DNA of 6,765 nucleotides from the NCBI GenBank assembly GCA_946060825.1, contig CAMGPO010000067.1:1-6765 (forward strand), in the 5' to 3' direction. The translations under genes were made by a program, and so were the position numbers. Of the stretch, positions 1-6,765 are shown one piece after another (positions within the stretch are counted from its first letter, which is position 1; every line of letters begins with the position of its first letter). The notes under the pieces were generated by a model that saw only the letters and a list, made by a program, of their open reading frames with translations, did not search any database and was not told the DNA's origin. The DNA comes from an uncultured Clostridia bacterium. GTDB taxonomy: Bacteria; Bacillota; Clostridia; Oscillospirales; Oscillospiraceae.

Positions 1-6
1 ATAAAT

Positions 7-13
7 CCCTCCC
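7..13 (-). promoter_or_regulatory. Possible ribosome binding site of a leftward gene beyond the edge
   Basis: On the minus strand this reads GGGAGGG, followed by six bases (ATTTAT) to the window edge. It lies about 15-20 nt downstream of the start site predicted from the minus-strand promoter at 35-63, so the order promoter, short leader, Shine-Dalgarno box is as expected for a divergent gene whose start codon would fall just outside the window. The start codon itself is not visible, so this is inference. Confidence 0.25.
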
Positions 14-34
14 AAAAGCTGGCGTGTGATTCCA

Positions 35-63
35 GTTATAGCACATCCGCGCGAATTGTGCAA
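35..63 (-). promoter_or_regulatory. Possible sigma-A-type promoter pointing left
   Basis: Read on the minus strand there is TTGCAC (58-63) as -35, a 17-nt spacer and TATAAC (35-40) as -10, each close to the vegetative consensus and at ideal spacing. Transcription would start near position 28 and leave the window leftward. The spacer contains a short dyad, GCACA (41-45) with TGTGC (57-61), which might be an operator or chance. It would drive a gene divergent from the MmcQ/YjbR gene. No experimental support; a chance match is possible. Confidence 0.35.
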
Positions 64-146
64 GAAAGGAGGGGGAAAGACCAAAACAAAACCGGACGGT
101 ACTGCGGCAGCCGGGGTAGACGGAGACGGCGTCCTCTGCTATGATA

Positions 147-159
147 AAGGAGAAGGGGG
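147..159 (+). promoter_or_regulatory. Ribosome binding site of the MmcQ/YjbR gene
   Basis: A purine-rich run, AAGGAG (147-152) followed by AAGGGGG (153-159). The second part sits 7 nt before ATG 167; the first sits 8 nt before GTG 161, which is in the same frame. Either start is workable and they differ by only two residues; ATG is preferred because it begins at the family-like sequence MNRYPWLEE. Confidence 0.6.
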
Positions 160-166
160 CGTGACA

Positions 167-574
167 ATGAACCGATATCCATGGCTGGAGGAACTGCTCT
201 GCGCCATGCCGGGATGCACCAGGGACTACAAGGCCGAGTGGGGCTGGCAGCGCTATCAGGTCGGCGGGAAACTGTTCGCCGCCACCTGTCAGCCCGGTCC
301 GGAGCACAAAGGCTATGACTGCCGGGAGCTGATCTCCCTCAAATGCGAACCGGAGCGGGCGGAGCTGCTGCGGGCCGAGTTCCCGGATATCATTCCCGGC
401 TTCTATCTCGACAAGCGGAACTGGAATTCCGTGTTCCTCGACGGCGCCGTGCCGGAGGATGTGCTGCGGGAGCTCTGTTTCCGTTCCTATCGTCTGGTAT
501 CCCAAAAATTGACGAAAAAGCAGCAGCGGGAAATCCTGAAGAACGCCGATCTGGATGTGGGCAGCGGGAGATGA
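167..574 (+). CDS. MmcQ/YjbR family protein
   Basis: Encodes 135 residues, the usual size for this single-domain family (double-wing fold, often labelled DNA-binding, with no firmly established biochemical role). Recognisable family features are the N-terminal WLEELLCAMPG stretch, the WGWQRYQVGGKLFA segment (about 25-38), SLKCEPERAELLRAEFP (57-73) and the signature PGFYLDKRNWNSVFLDG (77-93), followed by a C-terminal helix with SQKLTKKQQ (about 112-120). There is no signal peptide or membrane segment, so it is expected to be cytoplasmic. The frame stays open upstream to a GTG at 26, but those 47 extra residues look nothing like the family and a Shine-Dalgarno run lies inside them, so the short form is chosen. 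It is separated from glgB by about 230 AT-rich bases with their own promoter, so it is probably not part of the glycogen operon. Family assignment is by eye and good; any function is unproven. Confidence 0.88.
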   Translation: MNRYPWLEELLCAMPGCTRDYKAEWGWQRYQVGGKLFAATCQPGPEHKGYDCRELISLKCEPERAELLRAEFPDIIPGFYLDKRNWNSVFLDGAVPEDVLRELCFRSYRLVSQKLTKKQQREILKNADLDVGSGR

Positions 575-704
575 CAGAAAAAGTTTTTCGCCGAAAAAAA
601 GAAGAGAGAGAAAAATCCGTGGATTCGGATTATAAAAGCTGGTAATCTATCTGTTTTCGGAAAATCTCATTGCAAATCAGGTGATTTTGTCGGAAAAGAA
701 ACGT

Positions 705-718
705 AGATTGCAGATTGT
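705..718 (+). repeat. Tandem 7-bp repeat AGATTGC/AGATTGT upstream of the -35 box
   Basis: AGATTGC (705-711) is followed directly by AGATTGT (712-718); the GATTGC core returns at 736-741 where it overlaps the -35 box. The tandem ends 19 nt upstream of the -35 hexamer, a region where activators often bind. Seen directly; the regulatory meaning is only a possibility. Confidence 0.35.
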
Positions 719-737
719 GTAAATTTGACGAAAGTGA

Positions 738-766
738 TTGCTTTACAGGAAAATATTTGGTATAAT
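738..766 (+). promoter_or_regulatory. Promoter of the glgBCDA operon
   Basis: TTGCTT (738-743) as -35, a 17-nt spacer and a perfect TATAAT (761-766) as -10, preceded by TG at 758-759, which makes it an extended -10 element of the vegetative sigma factor type. Transcription would start near A773, giving a leader of about 30 nt before the glgB start at 803. It is the only convincing promoter in the intergenic region, and the four glg genes follow without internal terminators. A distant TTGACG (725-730) is too far from the -10 box to be its partner. Confidence 0.75.
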
Positions 767-787
767 CCATGTAAATCAAAGCAATAG

Positions 788-793
788 ATGGAG
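788..793 (+). promoter_or_regulatory. Ribosome binding site that decides the glgB start
   Basis: ATGGAG, with GGAG at 790-793, lies 9 nt before ATG 803. The in-frame ATG at 788 is part of this box, has no Shine-Dalgarno sequence upstream of it and would leave a leader of only about 15 nt from the predicted transcription start. ATG 803 is therefore preferred. Confidence 0.6.
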
Positions 794-802
794 TTGGCTC
801 AT

Positions 803-2662
803 ATGAACGAAGGACAGAGAACGGCCTTCCTTCAGGGAACCGAGACCCATGCCTATCGGTATATGGGCTGCCATCCGGAGCTGCGGGAAGGAAAAACGGG
901 CTTCGTCTTCCGGGTCTGGGCTCCGAACGCGCGCAGCGTCCATGTGGCCGGTACCTTCAATGGATGGGACCCAGGCGTCCTGCCGATGGAGCGGCTGGAG
1001 AGCGGCATTTTCGAGGCATTCAGCACCGAAGCTGCGGAGCTGGACGCCTATAAATACTACATTGAGACGCGGGATGGCCGGGGCCTCTGGAAGGCAGATC
1101 CTTACGGAGTTTCCACGGGCCGGCTGCCGGACACGGCCAGCCGGATCTACAGCCTCGGCGGCTATGCCTGGAAGGACGGCGCCTACCGCCGCGCCCAGGC
1201 CCGCAAGAAGCTGATGCAGAACCCCATCAATGTTTACGAGGTGCACCTCGGCTCCTGGCGCAGGAAAGAGGACGGAAGCCTCTACTCTTATGCGGAGCTG
1301 GCGGATGTGCTGGTGCCCTATGTCAGAGAGATGGGCTACACCCACATCGAACTGATGCCCATTGCCGAATATCCCTACGACCCCTCCTGGGGCTATCAGG
1401 TCACCGGCTATTACGCGCCGACCTCCCGTTATGGAACGCCAAAGGAGCTGATGGCGCTGATTGACGCCTGCCACTGCGCTGGAATCGGCGTGCTGATGGA
1501 CTGGGTGCCCGGTCACTTCCCGAAGGATGAGCAGGGACTCGTGGAATTTGACGGCACCTGCTGCTATGAGCTGAACGATCCGGAGATGAACGAGCACCCT
1601 CTGTGGACAACCCGTCTTTTTGATTACGGAAAACCGGAGGTCCGTTCGTTTCTGGTGTCCAACGCGGTCTACTGGGTGGAGGAATACCACCTGGACGGCC
1701 TGCGGGTCGATGCGGTGGCCTCGATGCTCTATCTCGACTTTGGCCGGGAGGTCTGGAAGCCGAACCGGGAGGGCGGCAATCGGAATCTGGAGGCCATCGA
1801 GTTTCTCCGGCAGGTCAATACGGCCGTGGCCGCAGTCCGCAGCAATGTCATCATGGCGGCGGAGGAATCCTCGGCCTTCCCGAAAATCACCCATCCGGTG
1901 GAGGATGGGGGCCTCGGCTTTAACCTGAAGTGGTGCATGGGCTGGACGCACGATATGCTCCACTATCTGGAGTTGGATCCGGTCTACCGGAAGTACCACC
2001 ATGAAAATCTGACCTTTACCATGACCTACATCTATGCGGAGAAGTTTCTCCTGCCGCTGTCCCACGACGAGGTCGTCCATGGGAAACGCTCGATGATCGA
2101 GAAGATGCCGGGTTATTACGACGATAAGTTTGCCAATCTGCGCACGTTCTACGGCTTCCAGATGTCCCATCCGGGGAAGAAGCTGACCTTCATGGGCAAT
2201 GAATTCGCGCAGTTTATCGAGTGGGATTTTTCCCGTCCCCTGGATTGGTTCCTGCTGGACTACGACCGGCACCGTCAGATGCAGGCTTGGGTTCGGGATT
2301 TGAACCATTTCTACCTGGAACACCGGGCCCTGTGGCAGAATGACAGCGACTGGGACGGCTTCCAGTGGATTCAGCCGGACGACCGGGACCGTTCCCTCGT
2401 GGCATACCGCCGCATCGACCGGAAGGGAAAAGAGGTCATTGTGATCTGTAACTTCTGCCCGGTGCTGTGGGAGCATTACCGGCTCGGGCTACCCAGAAAG
2501 GGCTGTTACTTGCCGGTGCTGTGCAGCGACAGCCCCGCCTACGGCGGCAGCGGCGTACCGCTGGGCGCCGTCCGAACGGAGCCAACTCCCTGCAATGGCC
2601 AGGAACAGTCGGCGGAGTTCACCATCCCGCCCCTCTCCGTGACCTTCTATACTCTGGAATAG
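803..2662 (+). CDS. glgB: 1,4-alpha-glucan (glycogen) branching enzyme GlgB
   Basis: Cytoplasmic GH13 enzyme that cuts an alpha-1,4 chain and rejoins it as an alpha-1,6 branch on glycogen. From ATG 803 the protein has 619 residues, the short form of the family that lacks the extra N-terminal module of the E. coli type. An N-terminal CBM48 domain (about 25-110, with FRVWAPNARSVHVAGTFNGW) precedes the catalytic barrel. Its conserved regions are all present: DWVPGHF (D233, H238), GLRVDAVASM (nucleophile D303), AAEESSAFP (acid/base E354) and LPLSHDEVVHGK (D422). The C-terminal beta domain ends in the family-like PLSVTFYTLE. It is the first gene of the operon and stops at TAG 2660-2662, 30 nt before glgC and in the same frame as it. 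Its proline codons are mostly CCG (20 CCG, 11 CCC), unlike the three following genes. An upstream ATG at 788 would add five residues. Function is secure. Confidence 0.97.
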   Translation: MNEGQRTAFLQGTETHAYRYMGCHPELREGKTGFVFRVWAPNARSVHVAGTFNGWDPGVLPMERLESGIFEAFSTEAAELDAYKYYIETRDGRGLWKADPYGVSTGRLPDTASRIYSLGGYAWKDGAYRRAQARKKLMQNPINVYEVHLGSWRRKEDGSLYSYAELADVLVPYVREMGYTHIELMPIAEYPYDPSWGYQVTGYYAPTSRYGTPKELMALIDACHCAGIGVLMDWVPGHFPKDEQGLVEFDGTCCYELNDPEMNEHPLWTTRLFDYGKPEVRSFLVSNAVYWVEEYHLDGLRVDAVASMLYLDFGREVWKPNREGGNRNLEAIEFLRQVNTAVAAVRSNVIMAAEESSAFPKITHPVEDGGLGFNLKWCMGWTHDMLHYLELDPVYRKYHHENLTFTMTYIYAEKFLLPLSHDEVVHGKRSMIEKMPGYYDDKFANLRTFYGFQMSHPGKKLTFMGNEFAQFIEWDFSRPLDWFLLDYDRHRQMQAWVRDLNHFYLEHRALWQNDSDWDGFQWIQPDDRDRSLVAYRRIDRKGKEVIVICNFCPVLWEHYRLGLPRKGCYLPVLCSDSPAYGGSGVPLGAVRTEPTPCNGQEQSAEFTIPPLSVTFYTLE

Positions 2663-2677
2663 AATCAGGAAAGCTTG

Positions 2678-2684
2678 AAGGAGG
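2678..2684 (+). promoter_or_regulatory. Ribosome binding site of glgC
   Basis: A perfect AAGGAGG ends 8 nt before ATG 2693. A TTG at 2675 in the same frame overlaps this box and is rejected as a start. The strength of the site suggests efficient independent initiation of glgC after the glgB stop. Confidence 0.85.
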
Positions 2685-2692
2685 AAGAAACC

Positions 2693-3880
<1,188 letters not shown>

Positions 3881-3887
3881 GAGGAGG
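3881..3887 (+). promoter_or_regulatory. Ribosome binding site of glgD
   Basis: GAGGAGG begins immediately after the glgC stop codon. It lies 6 nt before ATG 3894 and 9 nt before the adjacent in-frame ATG 3897; the two starts differ by one methionine and the sequence does not decide between them. Confidence 0.8.
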
Positions 3888-3893
3888 CTGACT

Positions 3894-5012
3894 ATGATGA
3901 ACGCAATCGGAATCATTTTCTCGAACATCTATGACTCTGCCCTGACCGAGCTGACCCGGGAACGGACTGTGGCTTCGCTGCCCTTTGCAGCCCGCTACCG
4001 CCAGATTGACTTTACCCTCTCCAATATGTCCAACTCCGGCATCCAGCACATTGGCATCATCACAAAGTACAACTACCGCTCCCTGATGGACCACCTGGGC
4101 TCCTGTGCCGAGTGGGATTTGAATCTGAAGAACAACGGCCTGGTTATCCTGGCACCCTATGCCACCAGCCATTCCGGCATCTACCGCGGCAAGCTGGAGG
4201 CCCTCTACAACTCCCTTGACTATCTGGAGCACGCCGACGAAGAATACGTCGTACTCTCGGACAGCGTTTCTATCTGCGCCATGGACTTCAATAAGGTCCT
4301 TCAGGAACATGAGGACTCCGGCTGCGACGTCACCGCTGTCGTGACACCCTTTAAGAACAACCAGGAGAAGCAGTTCCCAATCGCCGTTGAGCTGGACGCC
4401 AAGGGCAACGTCCGTGATATGGGCGTCGACGTCAGCATCCGGGACGACTTCGGCGGCATGGGCATCTATATCATGAAACGGCTCGACCTGATTCAGGCTG
4501 TCCGCAGATGCTCCATTCGTGGGCGCTATCACCTGGAGCGGGATTACCTGCTGCGGGAGTTCAACCTCTCCAATATCTCCATCCACGCCTATGTGTTCCG
4601 CGGTACCGTGCTGTTTAACTTCAACACTATGGACTACTACCGCAATTCCATGGCGCTGCTGGATCCCGAGGTGTTCCACGGCATCTTTAACCAGCGCGGC
4701 CTGACCATCTACACCAAGGTCCGCGACCAGGCACCCACCTACTTCGGCGAGGAGTCGAGGGTTGACAACTGCATCGTGGCCGACGGCTGCCGGATGCTGG
4801 GCAGTGCGGAGCACAGCATCATCTTCCGCGGCGTCACCATCGCCAAGTCTGCCAAGGTCAAGGACTGCATCCTGATGCAGGGCTGCGTCATCTCCGAAGG
4901 CGCGGAGCTGGAGGGCATGATTCTGGACAAGGACGTCGTGGTCCGTCCCTACACGGTGCTGAAGGGCACCCGTGAACATCCGATGATTATCGAAAAAGGA
5001 GCAAACGTATGA
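3894..5012 (+). CDS. glgD: ADP-glucose pyrophosphorylase regulatory subunit GlgD
   Basis: A 372-residue paralogue of GlgC found in Bacillota, where it associates with GlgC and changes its activity and regulation. The overall fold is retained: RYRQIDFTLSNMSNSGI (35-51) matches [15 protein letters not shown] of GlgC, GGMGIYIMK (about 187-195) matches ASMGIYVF, and a C-terminal beta-helix of hexapeptide repeats follows (about 280-372). The catalytic parts are missing. The GGQGSRL loop and lysine of KPAV are replaced by [31 protein letters not shown] is changed to LSDSVSICAMDF, and the FEEKP glucose-phosphate motif is absent. It is therefore expected to be non-catalytic; this is read from the sequence and agrees with the family. 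The gene overlaps the glgA start by ATGA, implying translational coupling. Confidence 0.95.
   Translation: MMNAIGIIFSNIYDSALTELTRERTVASLPFAARYRQIDFTLSNMSNSGIQHIGIITKYNYRSLMDHLGSCAEWDLNLKNNGLVILAPYATSHSGIYRGKLEALYNSLDYLEHADEEYVVLSDSVSICAMDFNKVLQEHEDSGCDVTAVVTPFKNNQEKQFPIAVELDAKGNVRDMGVDVSIRDDFGGMGIYIMKRLDLIQAVRRCSIRGRYHLERDYLLREFNLSNISIHAYVFRGTVLFNFNTMDYYRNSMALLDPEVFHGIFNQRGLTIYTKVRDQAPTYFGEESRVDNCIVADGCRMLGSAEHSIIFRGVTIAKSAKVKDCILMQGCVISEGAELEGMILDKDVVVRPYTVLKGTREHPMIIEKGANV
4993..5001 (+). promoter_or_regulatory. Ribosome binding site of glgA
   Basis: AAAAAGGAG lies within the last codons of glgD, 7 nt before ATG 5009. It supports initiation at the ATGA overlap. Confidence 0.75.
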
Positions 5013-6448
5013 AAATCGCAATGGCTGCGGCCGAAGCTGCCCCGTTTCTCAAGACCGGCGGCCTCGGCGACGTCATGGAGGCACTGCCCCAGGCACTCGC
5101 CGAAGAGAAAAACATGGAGATCTGCGTGTTTCTGCCTTACTACAAGGCGATCAAGCAGAATCAGAACTACCCGGTGGAGGAGGTCTGTAATTTCCGGATG
5201 CAGCTCTCCTGGCGGGACACCTACGTCGGCGTTCTGCATCTGAAGAGCCCCCGGCGGAAGCTGCGCTTCTACTTCATTGACAACGAGGACTACTTCGGCC
5301 GCGACAGCGTCTACGGCTGCTTTGATGACGGCGAGCGCTTCGCCTTCTTCTCCAAGGCTGTTCTGGAGGCCATGGACCACATGGACTTCCGGCCTGAGAT
5401 TATGCACTGTCACGATTGGCAGGCGTCCCTGATTCCGCTGCTGTTCCACAGCCAGTATCAGGACCGCTTCAACGGCATGAAAACCGTCCTGACGATCCAC
5501 AACCTGGAGTATCAGGGCTGGGCCAATCCCAGCTTCCTGGGCGAAGTCCTGGGCCTCGGCGAGGAGTACCGCGGCACCGTCACCTGTGACGGCGGCGTCA
5601 ACTTCCTCAAGACTGCCATCGTCACCAGCGACGCCGTGACCACTGTTTCCAGGACCTATGCCGAGGAGATTACCACACCCTGGTTCGGACGAAACCTCTG
5701 CACCATCCTGCAGCAGGAAAAGCCGAAGCTGACGGGCATCGTCAACGGCATCAGCATGAAGCGCTTCGATCCCTCCACGGACTCCGACCTGACCGTCCGC
5801 TTCGACGCCGACAGCTATCCCGAGAAGAAGGCCAAGGCCAAGGATGCCCTGCGGCAGGAGTTGGGCCTGAACCGGGATACCAACGCGCCGATCCTCTCCA
5901 TTGTCTCCCGCCTGGCCGGCCACAAGGGAATTGACCTGCTGACCTACATCGGAGAAACACTGATGAAGGACCGCGACGTTCAGCTCGTCATCTGCGGTTC
6001 CGGCGAAAGCCAGTATGAGCAGGCGCTCAGCGACCTGGCCCGCCGTTATCCCGGCAAGTGCGCTGCCTATATCGGCTTCCATCCCAGTCTCGCCAACCGT
6101 ATCTACGGCGGCACCGATATCTATCTGATGCCCTCCCGGAGCGAGCCCTGCGGCCTGAGCCAGCTCATCTCCATGCGTTACGGCGCCATCCCCGTGGTCA
6201 ACAGCGTTGGTGGTCTGAAGGACACCGTTGAGCCCTACAACGAAGTTACCGGCGAGGGCCGCGGCTTCACCTTCCAGAGCTACAATGGCCACGACTTCCT
6301 CGGCGCCATCGACCGCGCCTGCGATCTCTATTGGAACCATCCCGGTGAGTGGACCGCCCTGGTGCAGCGGAATATGCGCCTCGACTTCAGTTGGAAGCAG
6401 CCTGCTGAGGAATATCTATCCCTCTACAGGAGACTGCTTGGCCAATGA
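5009..6448 (+). CDS. glgA: Glycogen synthase (ADP-glucose-dependent) GlgA
   Basis: GT5 glycosyltransferase that transfers glucose from ADP-glucose to the non-reducing end of an alpha-1,4-glucan, using the product of GlgC/GlgD. The 479-residue length is typical. The N-terminal GT-B half (GT5 catalytic domain) begins with MKIAMAAAEAAPF and the ADP-glucose-binding KTGGLGDV (K15-V22), followed by HCHDWQA (133-139) and TIHNLEYQG (162-170). The C-terminal glycosyltransferase group 1 domain has VNGIS (245-249), SRLAGHKGIDLL (300-311; R301 and K306 contact the nucleotide phosphates in the family) and SRSEPCGLSQ (376-385; catalytic-site E379), followed by GAIPVVNSVGGLKDTV. The start is fixed by the ATGA overlap with glgD and a good ribosome binding site. 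The end again overlaps the next gene by ATGA. Proline codons favour CCC (13 CCC, 5 CCG). Function is secure. Confidence 0.98.
   Translation: MKIAMAAAEAAPFLKTGGLGDVMEALPQALAEEKNMEICVFLPYYKAIKQNQNYPVEEVCNFRMQLSWRDTYVGVLHLKSPRRKLRFYFIDNEDYFGRDSVYGCFDDGERFAFFSKAVLEAMDHMDFRPEIMHCHDWQASLIPLLFHSQYQDRFNGMKTVLTIHNLEYQGWANPSFLGEVLGLGEEYRGTVTCDGGVNFLKTAIVTSDAVTTVSRTYAEEITTPWFGRNLCTILQQEKPKLTGIVNGISMKRFDPSTDSDLTVRFDADSYPEKKAKAKDALRQELGLNRDTNAPILSIVSRLAGHKGIDLLTYIGETLMKDRDVQLVICGSGESQYEQALSDLARRYPGKCAAYIGFHPSLANRIYGGTDIYLMPSRSEPCGLSQLISMRYGAIPVVNSVGGLKDTVEPYNEVTGEGRGFTFQSYNGHDFLGAIDRACDLYWNHPGEWTALVQRNMRLDFSWKQPAEEYLSLYRRLLGQ
6427..6432 (+). promoter_or_regulatory. Ribosome binding site of the GH13-like gene
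   Basis: CAGGAG inside the end of glgA lies 12 nt before ATG 6445, somewhat longer than ideal. With the ATGA overlap, translation would mainly depend on coupling to glgA. Confidence 0.45.
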
Positions 6449-6485
6449 GAATTCTGTTCGACTCGAAATTAACCAAATACAAGGA

Positions 6486-6511
6486 CCCCTTCGGCGTTCT
6501 CGCCGAAGGGG
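6486..6511 (+). repeat. Perfect 11-bp inverted repeat with 4-nt loop inside the GH13-like gene
   Basis: CCCCTTCGGCG (6486-6496), loop TTCT, then CGCCGAAGGGG (6501-6511). The stem is fully complementary and GC-rich, and GGA (6483-6485) can pair with TCC (6514-6516) across a 2-nt bulge. No T-run follows on the + strand, so it is not a standard intrinsic terminator. It lies about 40 nt after the start codon and 38 nt after the glgA stop, where it could slow translation or protect the 3' end of the glgBCDA message; either role is inference. Confidence 0.6.
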
Positions 6512-6620
6512 AATCCTGCGGTCTGCGGCTGGATATTCCGAAGGACGTCGGCGCCCTGCGGGCCGAGGTCATTCTGGATGAGGCGGGCACCACCCGAAGC
6601 CTGACCTTTTCTATGACTCA

Positions 6621-6638
6621 TTCCGGCGATTCCGGCGA
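6621..6638 (+). repeat. 9-bp tandem duplication TTCCGGCGA x2
   Basis: Two identical 9-bp units in direct tandem give the peptide SGDSGD. The frame is kept because the unit is three codons long. It looks like replication slippage and lies 43 nt before the in-frame TAG. Confidence 0.7.
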
Positions 6639-6765
6639 TTACCAGCAGTTCACCGGCAGAATCCGCCTGCGCCGTGGCCTTTAGTACTATTACTTCCGCA
6701 TATATAAGGCGGAGGGCGGCTTCCGCCTGTTCAAGCAGGGGAATGACACCAACATGGAGGCCGGC

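Larger units (their letters stand above)
671..780 (+). repeat. Three spaced direct copies of TGYAAATY around the operon promoter
   Basis: Similar octamers occur in the same orientation: TGCAAATC (671-678), TGTAAATT (718-725) and TGTAAATC (770-777). An inverted copy of the core, TTTACA (742-747), overlaps the -35 box, so 718-723 and 742-747 form a dyad of 6 bp with an 18-nt gap. The last direct copy covers the predicted transcription start. The arrangement would suit a regulator or repressor, but short AT-rich words recur easily in such DNA and no known consensus is matched. Confidence 0.3.
6445..6765 (+). pseudogene. N-terminal part of a GH13 alpha-amylase/neopullulanase-like gene, interrupted by TAG and cut by the window edge
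   Basis: The reading frame starts at the ATGA overlap with glgA and encodes 79 residues to a TAG at 6682-6684. The same frame then continues open for 27 codons to the right edge (YYYFRIYKAEGGFRLFKQG and on). Both parts resemble the N-terminal beta-sandwich domain of clostridial GH13 enzymes often found near glgA: LFDSKLTKYKDPFG at the start, and a GLYxYYF-type strand exactly where the stop falls, so TAG seems to replace a tyrosine codon. If intact, the product would hydrolyse alpha-glucans or maltodextrins. The catalytic barrel would lie beyond the window. A perfect inverted repeat (6486-6511) and a 9-bp tandem duplication (6621-6638) lie before the stop. It may be a true nonsense mutation, a sequencing error or, less likely, a recoded codon. 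The family call is from memory of homologues and is moderate; the interruption is seen directly. Confidence 0.62.

Noticed and set aside
65..75. Strong Shine-Dalgarno-like AAAGGAGGGGG on the + strand
   Set aside because: No ATG, GTG or TTG follows at a usable distance, so it does not mark a gene; probably chance in a purine-rich stretch.
1..144. Frame open from the left edge to TGA 142-144, as the tail of an upstream gene
   Set aside because: The arginine- and serine-rich translation resembles no protein I recognise, and the open stretch is short.
26..166. N-terminal extension of the MmcQ/YjbR frame from GTG 26
   Set aside because: The 47 residues are low-complexity and unlike the family, and a Shine-Dalgarno run sits directly before ATG 167.
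584..598. TTTTTC/GAAAAA hairpin after the MmcQ/YjbR gene as a terminator
   Set aside because: The 6-bp stem is almost all A-T with no U-tract following on the + strand; too weak to call. The nearby AATCCG/CGGATT dyad (614-631) is also short.
571..645. 24-codon ORF overlapping the MmcQ/YjbR stop (MTEKVFRRKKEE...)
   Set aside because: The only purine-rich box abuts the start codon, the composition simply reflects A-rich DNA, and nothing supports expression.
1237..1250. 14-bp perfect palindrome CGAGGTGCACCTCG inside glgB
   Set aside because: It encodes the conserved YEVHLGSW segment, and preferred codons produce the symmetry; there is no loop and no regulatory context.
2675..2692. TTG 2675 as an earlier glgC start
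   Set aside because: It overlaps the Shine-Dalgarno box that serves ATG 2693 and has none of its own.

Overview
The window carries a bacterial glycogen-synthesis operon read left to right: glgB (branching enzyme), glgC (ADP-glucose pyrophosphorylase), glgD (its non-catalytic partner), glgA (glycogen synthase) and the first part of a GH13 alpha-amylase-like gene that runs off the right edge. Upstream sits an independent small gene of the MmcQ/YjbR family. Paired glgC/glgD genes are typical of Bacillota. Together with strong AGGAGG-type ribosome binding sites, GC-rich coding DNA and the style of the proteins, this suggests a GC-rich anaerobic Clostridia member, perhaps Oscillospiraceae or Ruminococcaceae. 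The family-level guess is inference.

Layout. Positions 1-166 hold no supported gene; a promoter-like pair plus a Shine-Dalgarno-like box on the minus strand suggest a divergent gene just beyond the left edge. MmcQ/YjbR occupies 167-574. Positions 575-802 are an AT-rich intergenic region with a good extended -10 promoter (738-766) and several short repeats, the likely control region of the operon. From 803 to the end the genes are packed tightly: a 30-nt gap glgB-glgC, a 13-nt gap glgC-glgD, and ATGA stop/start overlaps at glgD-glgA and glgA-GH13. I see no internal terminator.

How the genes work together. GlgC, probably in complex with GlgD, makes ADP-glucose from glucose-1-phosphate and ATP. 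GlgA adds the glucose to growing alpha-1,4 chains, GlgB adds alpha-1,6 branches, and the GH13 product, if functional, would trim or recycle glycogen or maltodextrins. No glycogen phosphorylase is visible in the window.

This is a known pathway; I do not find an undescribed system. The points most worth a second look are at the right end: an in-frame TAG (6682-6684) breaks the GH13 gene at a position where a tyrosine is expected, and the same gene has a perfect 11-bp hairpin near its start and a 9-bp tandem duplication shortly before the stop. Other points are repeats around the operon promoter, a proline-codon difference between glgB and glgC/D/A, and glgB and glgC sharing a frame across a single TAG.
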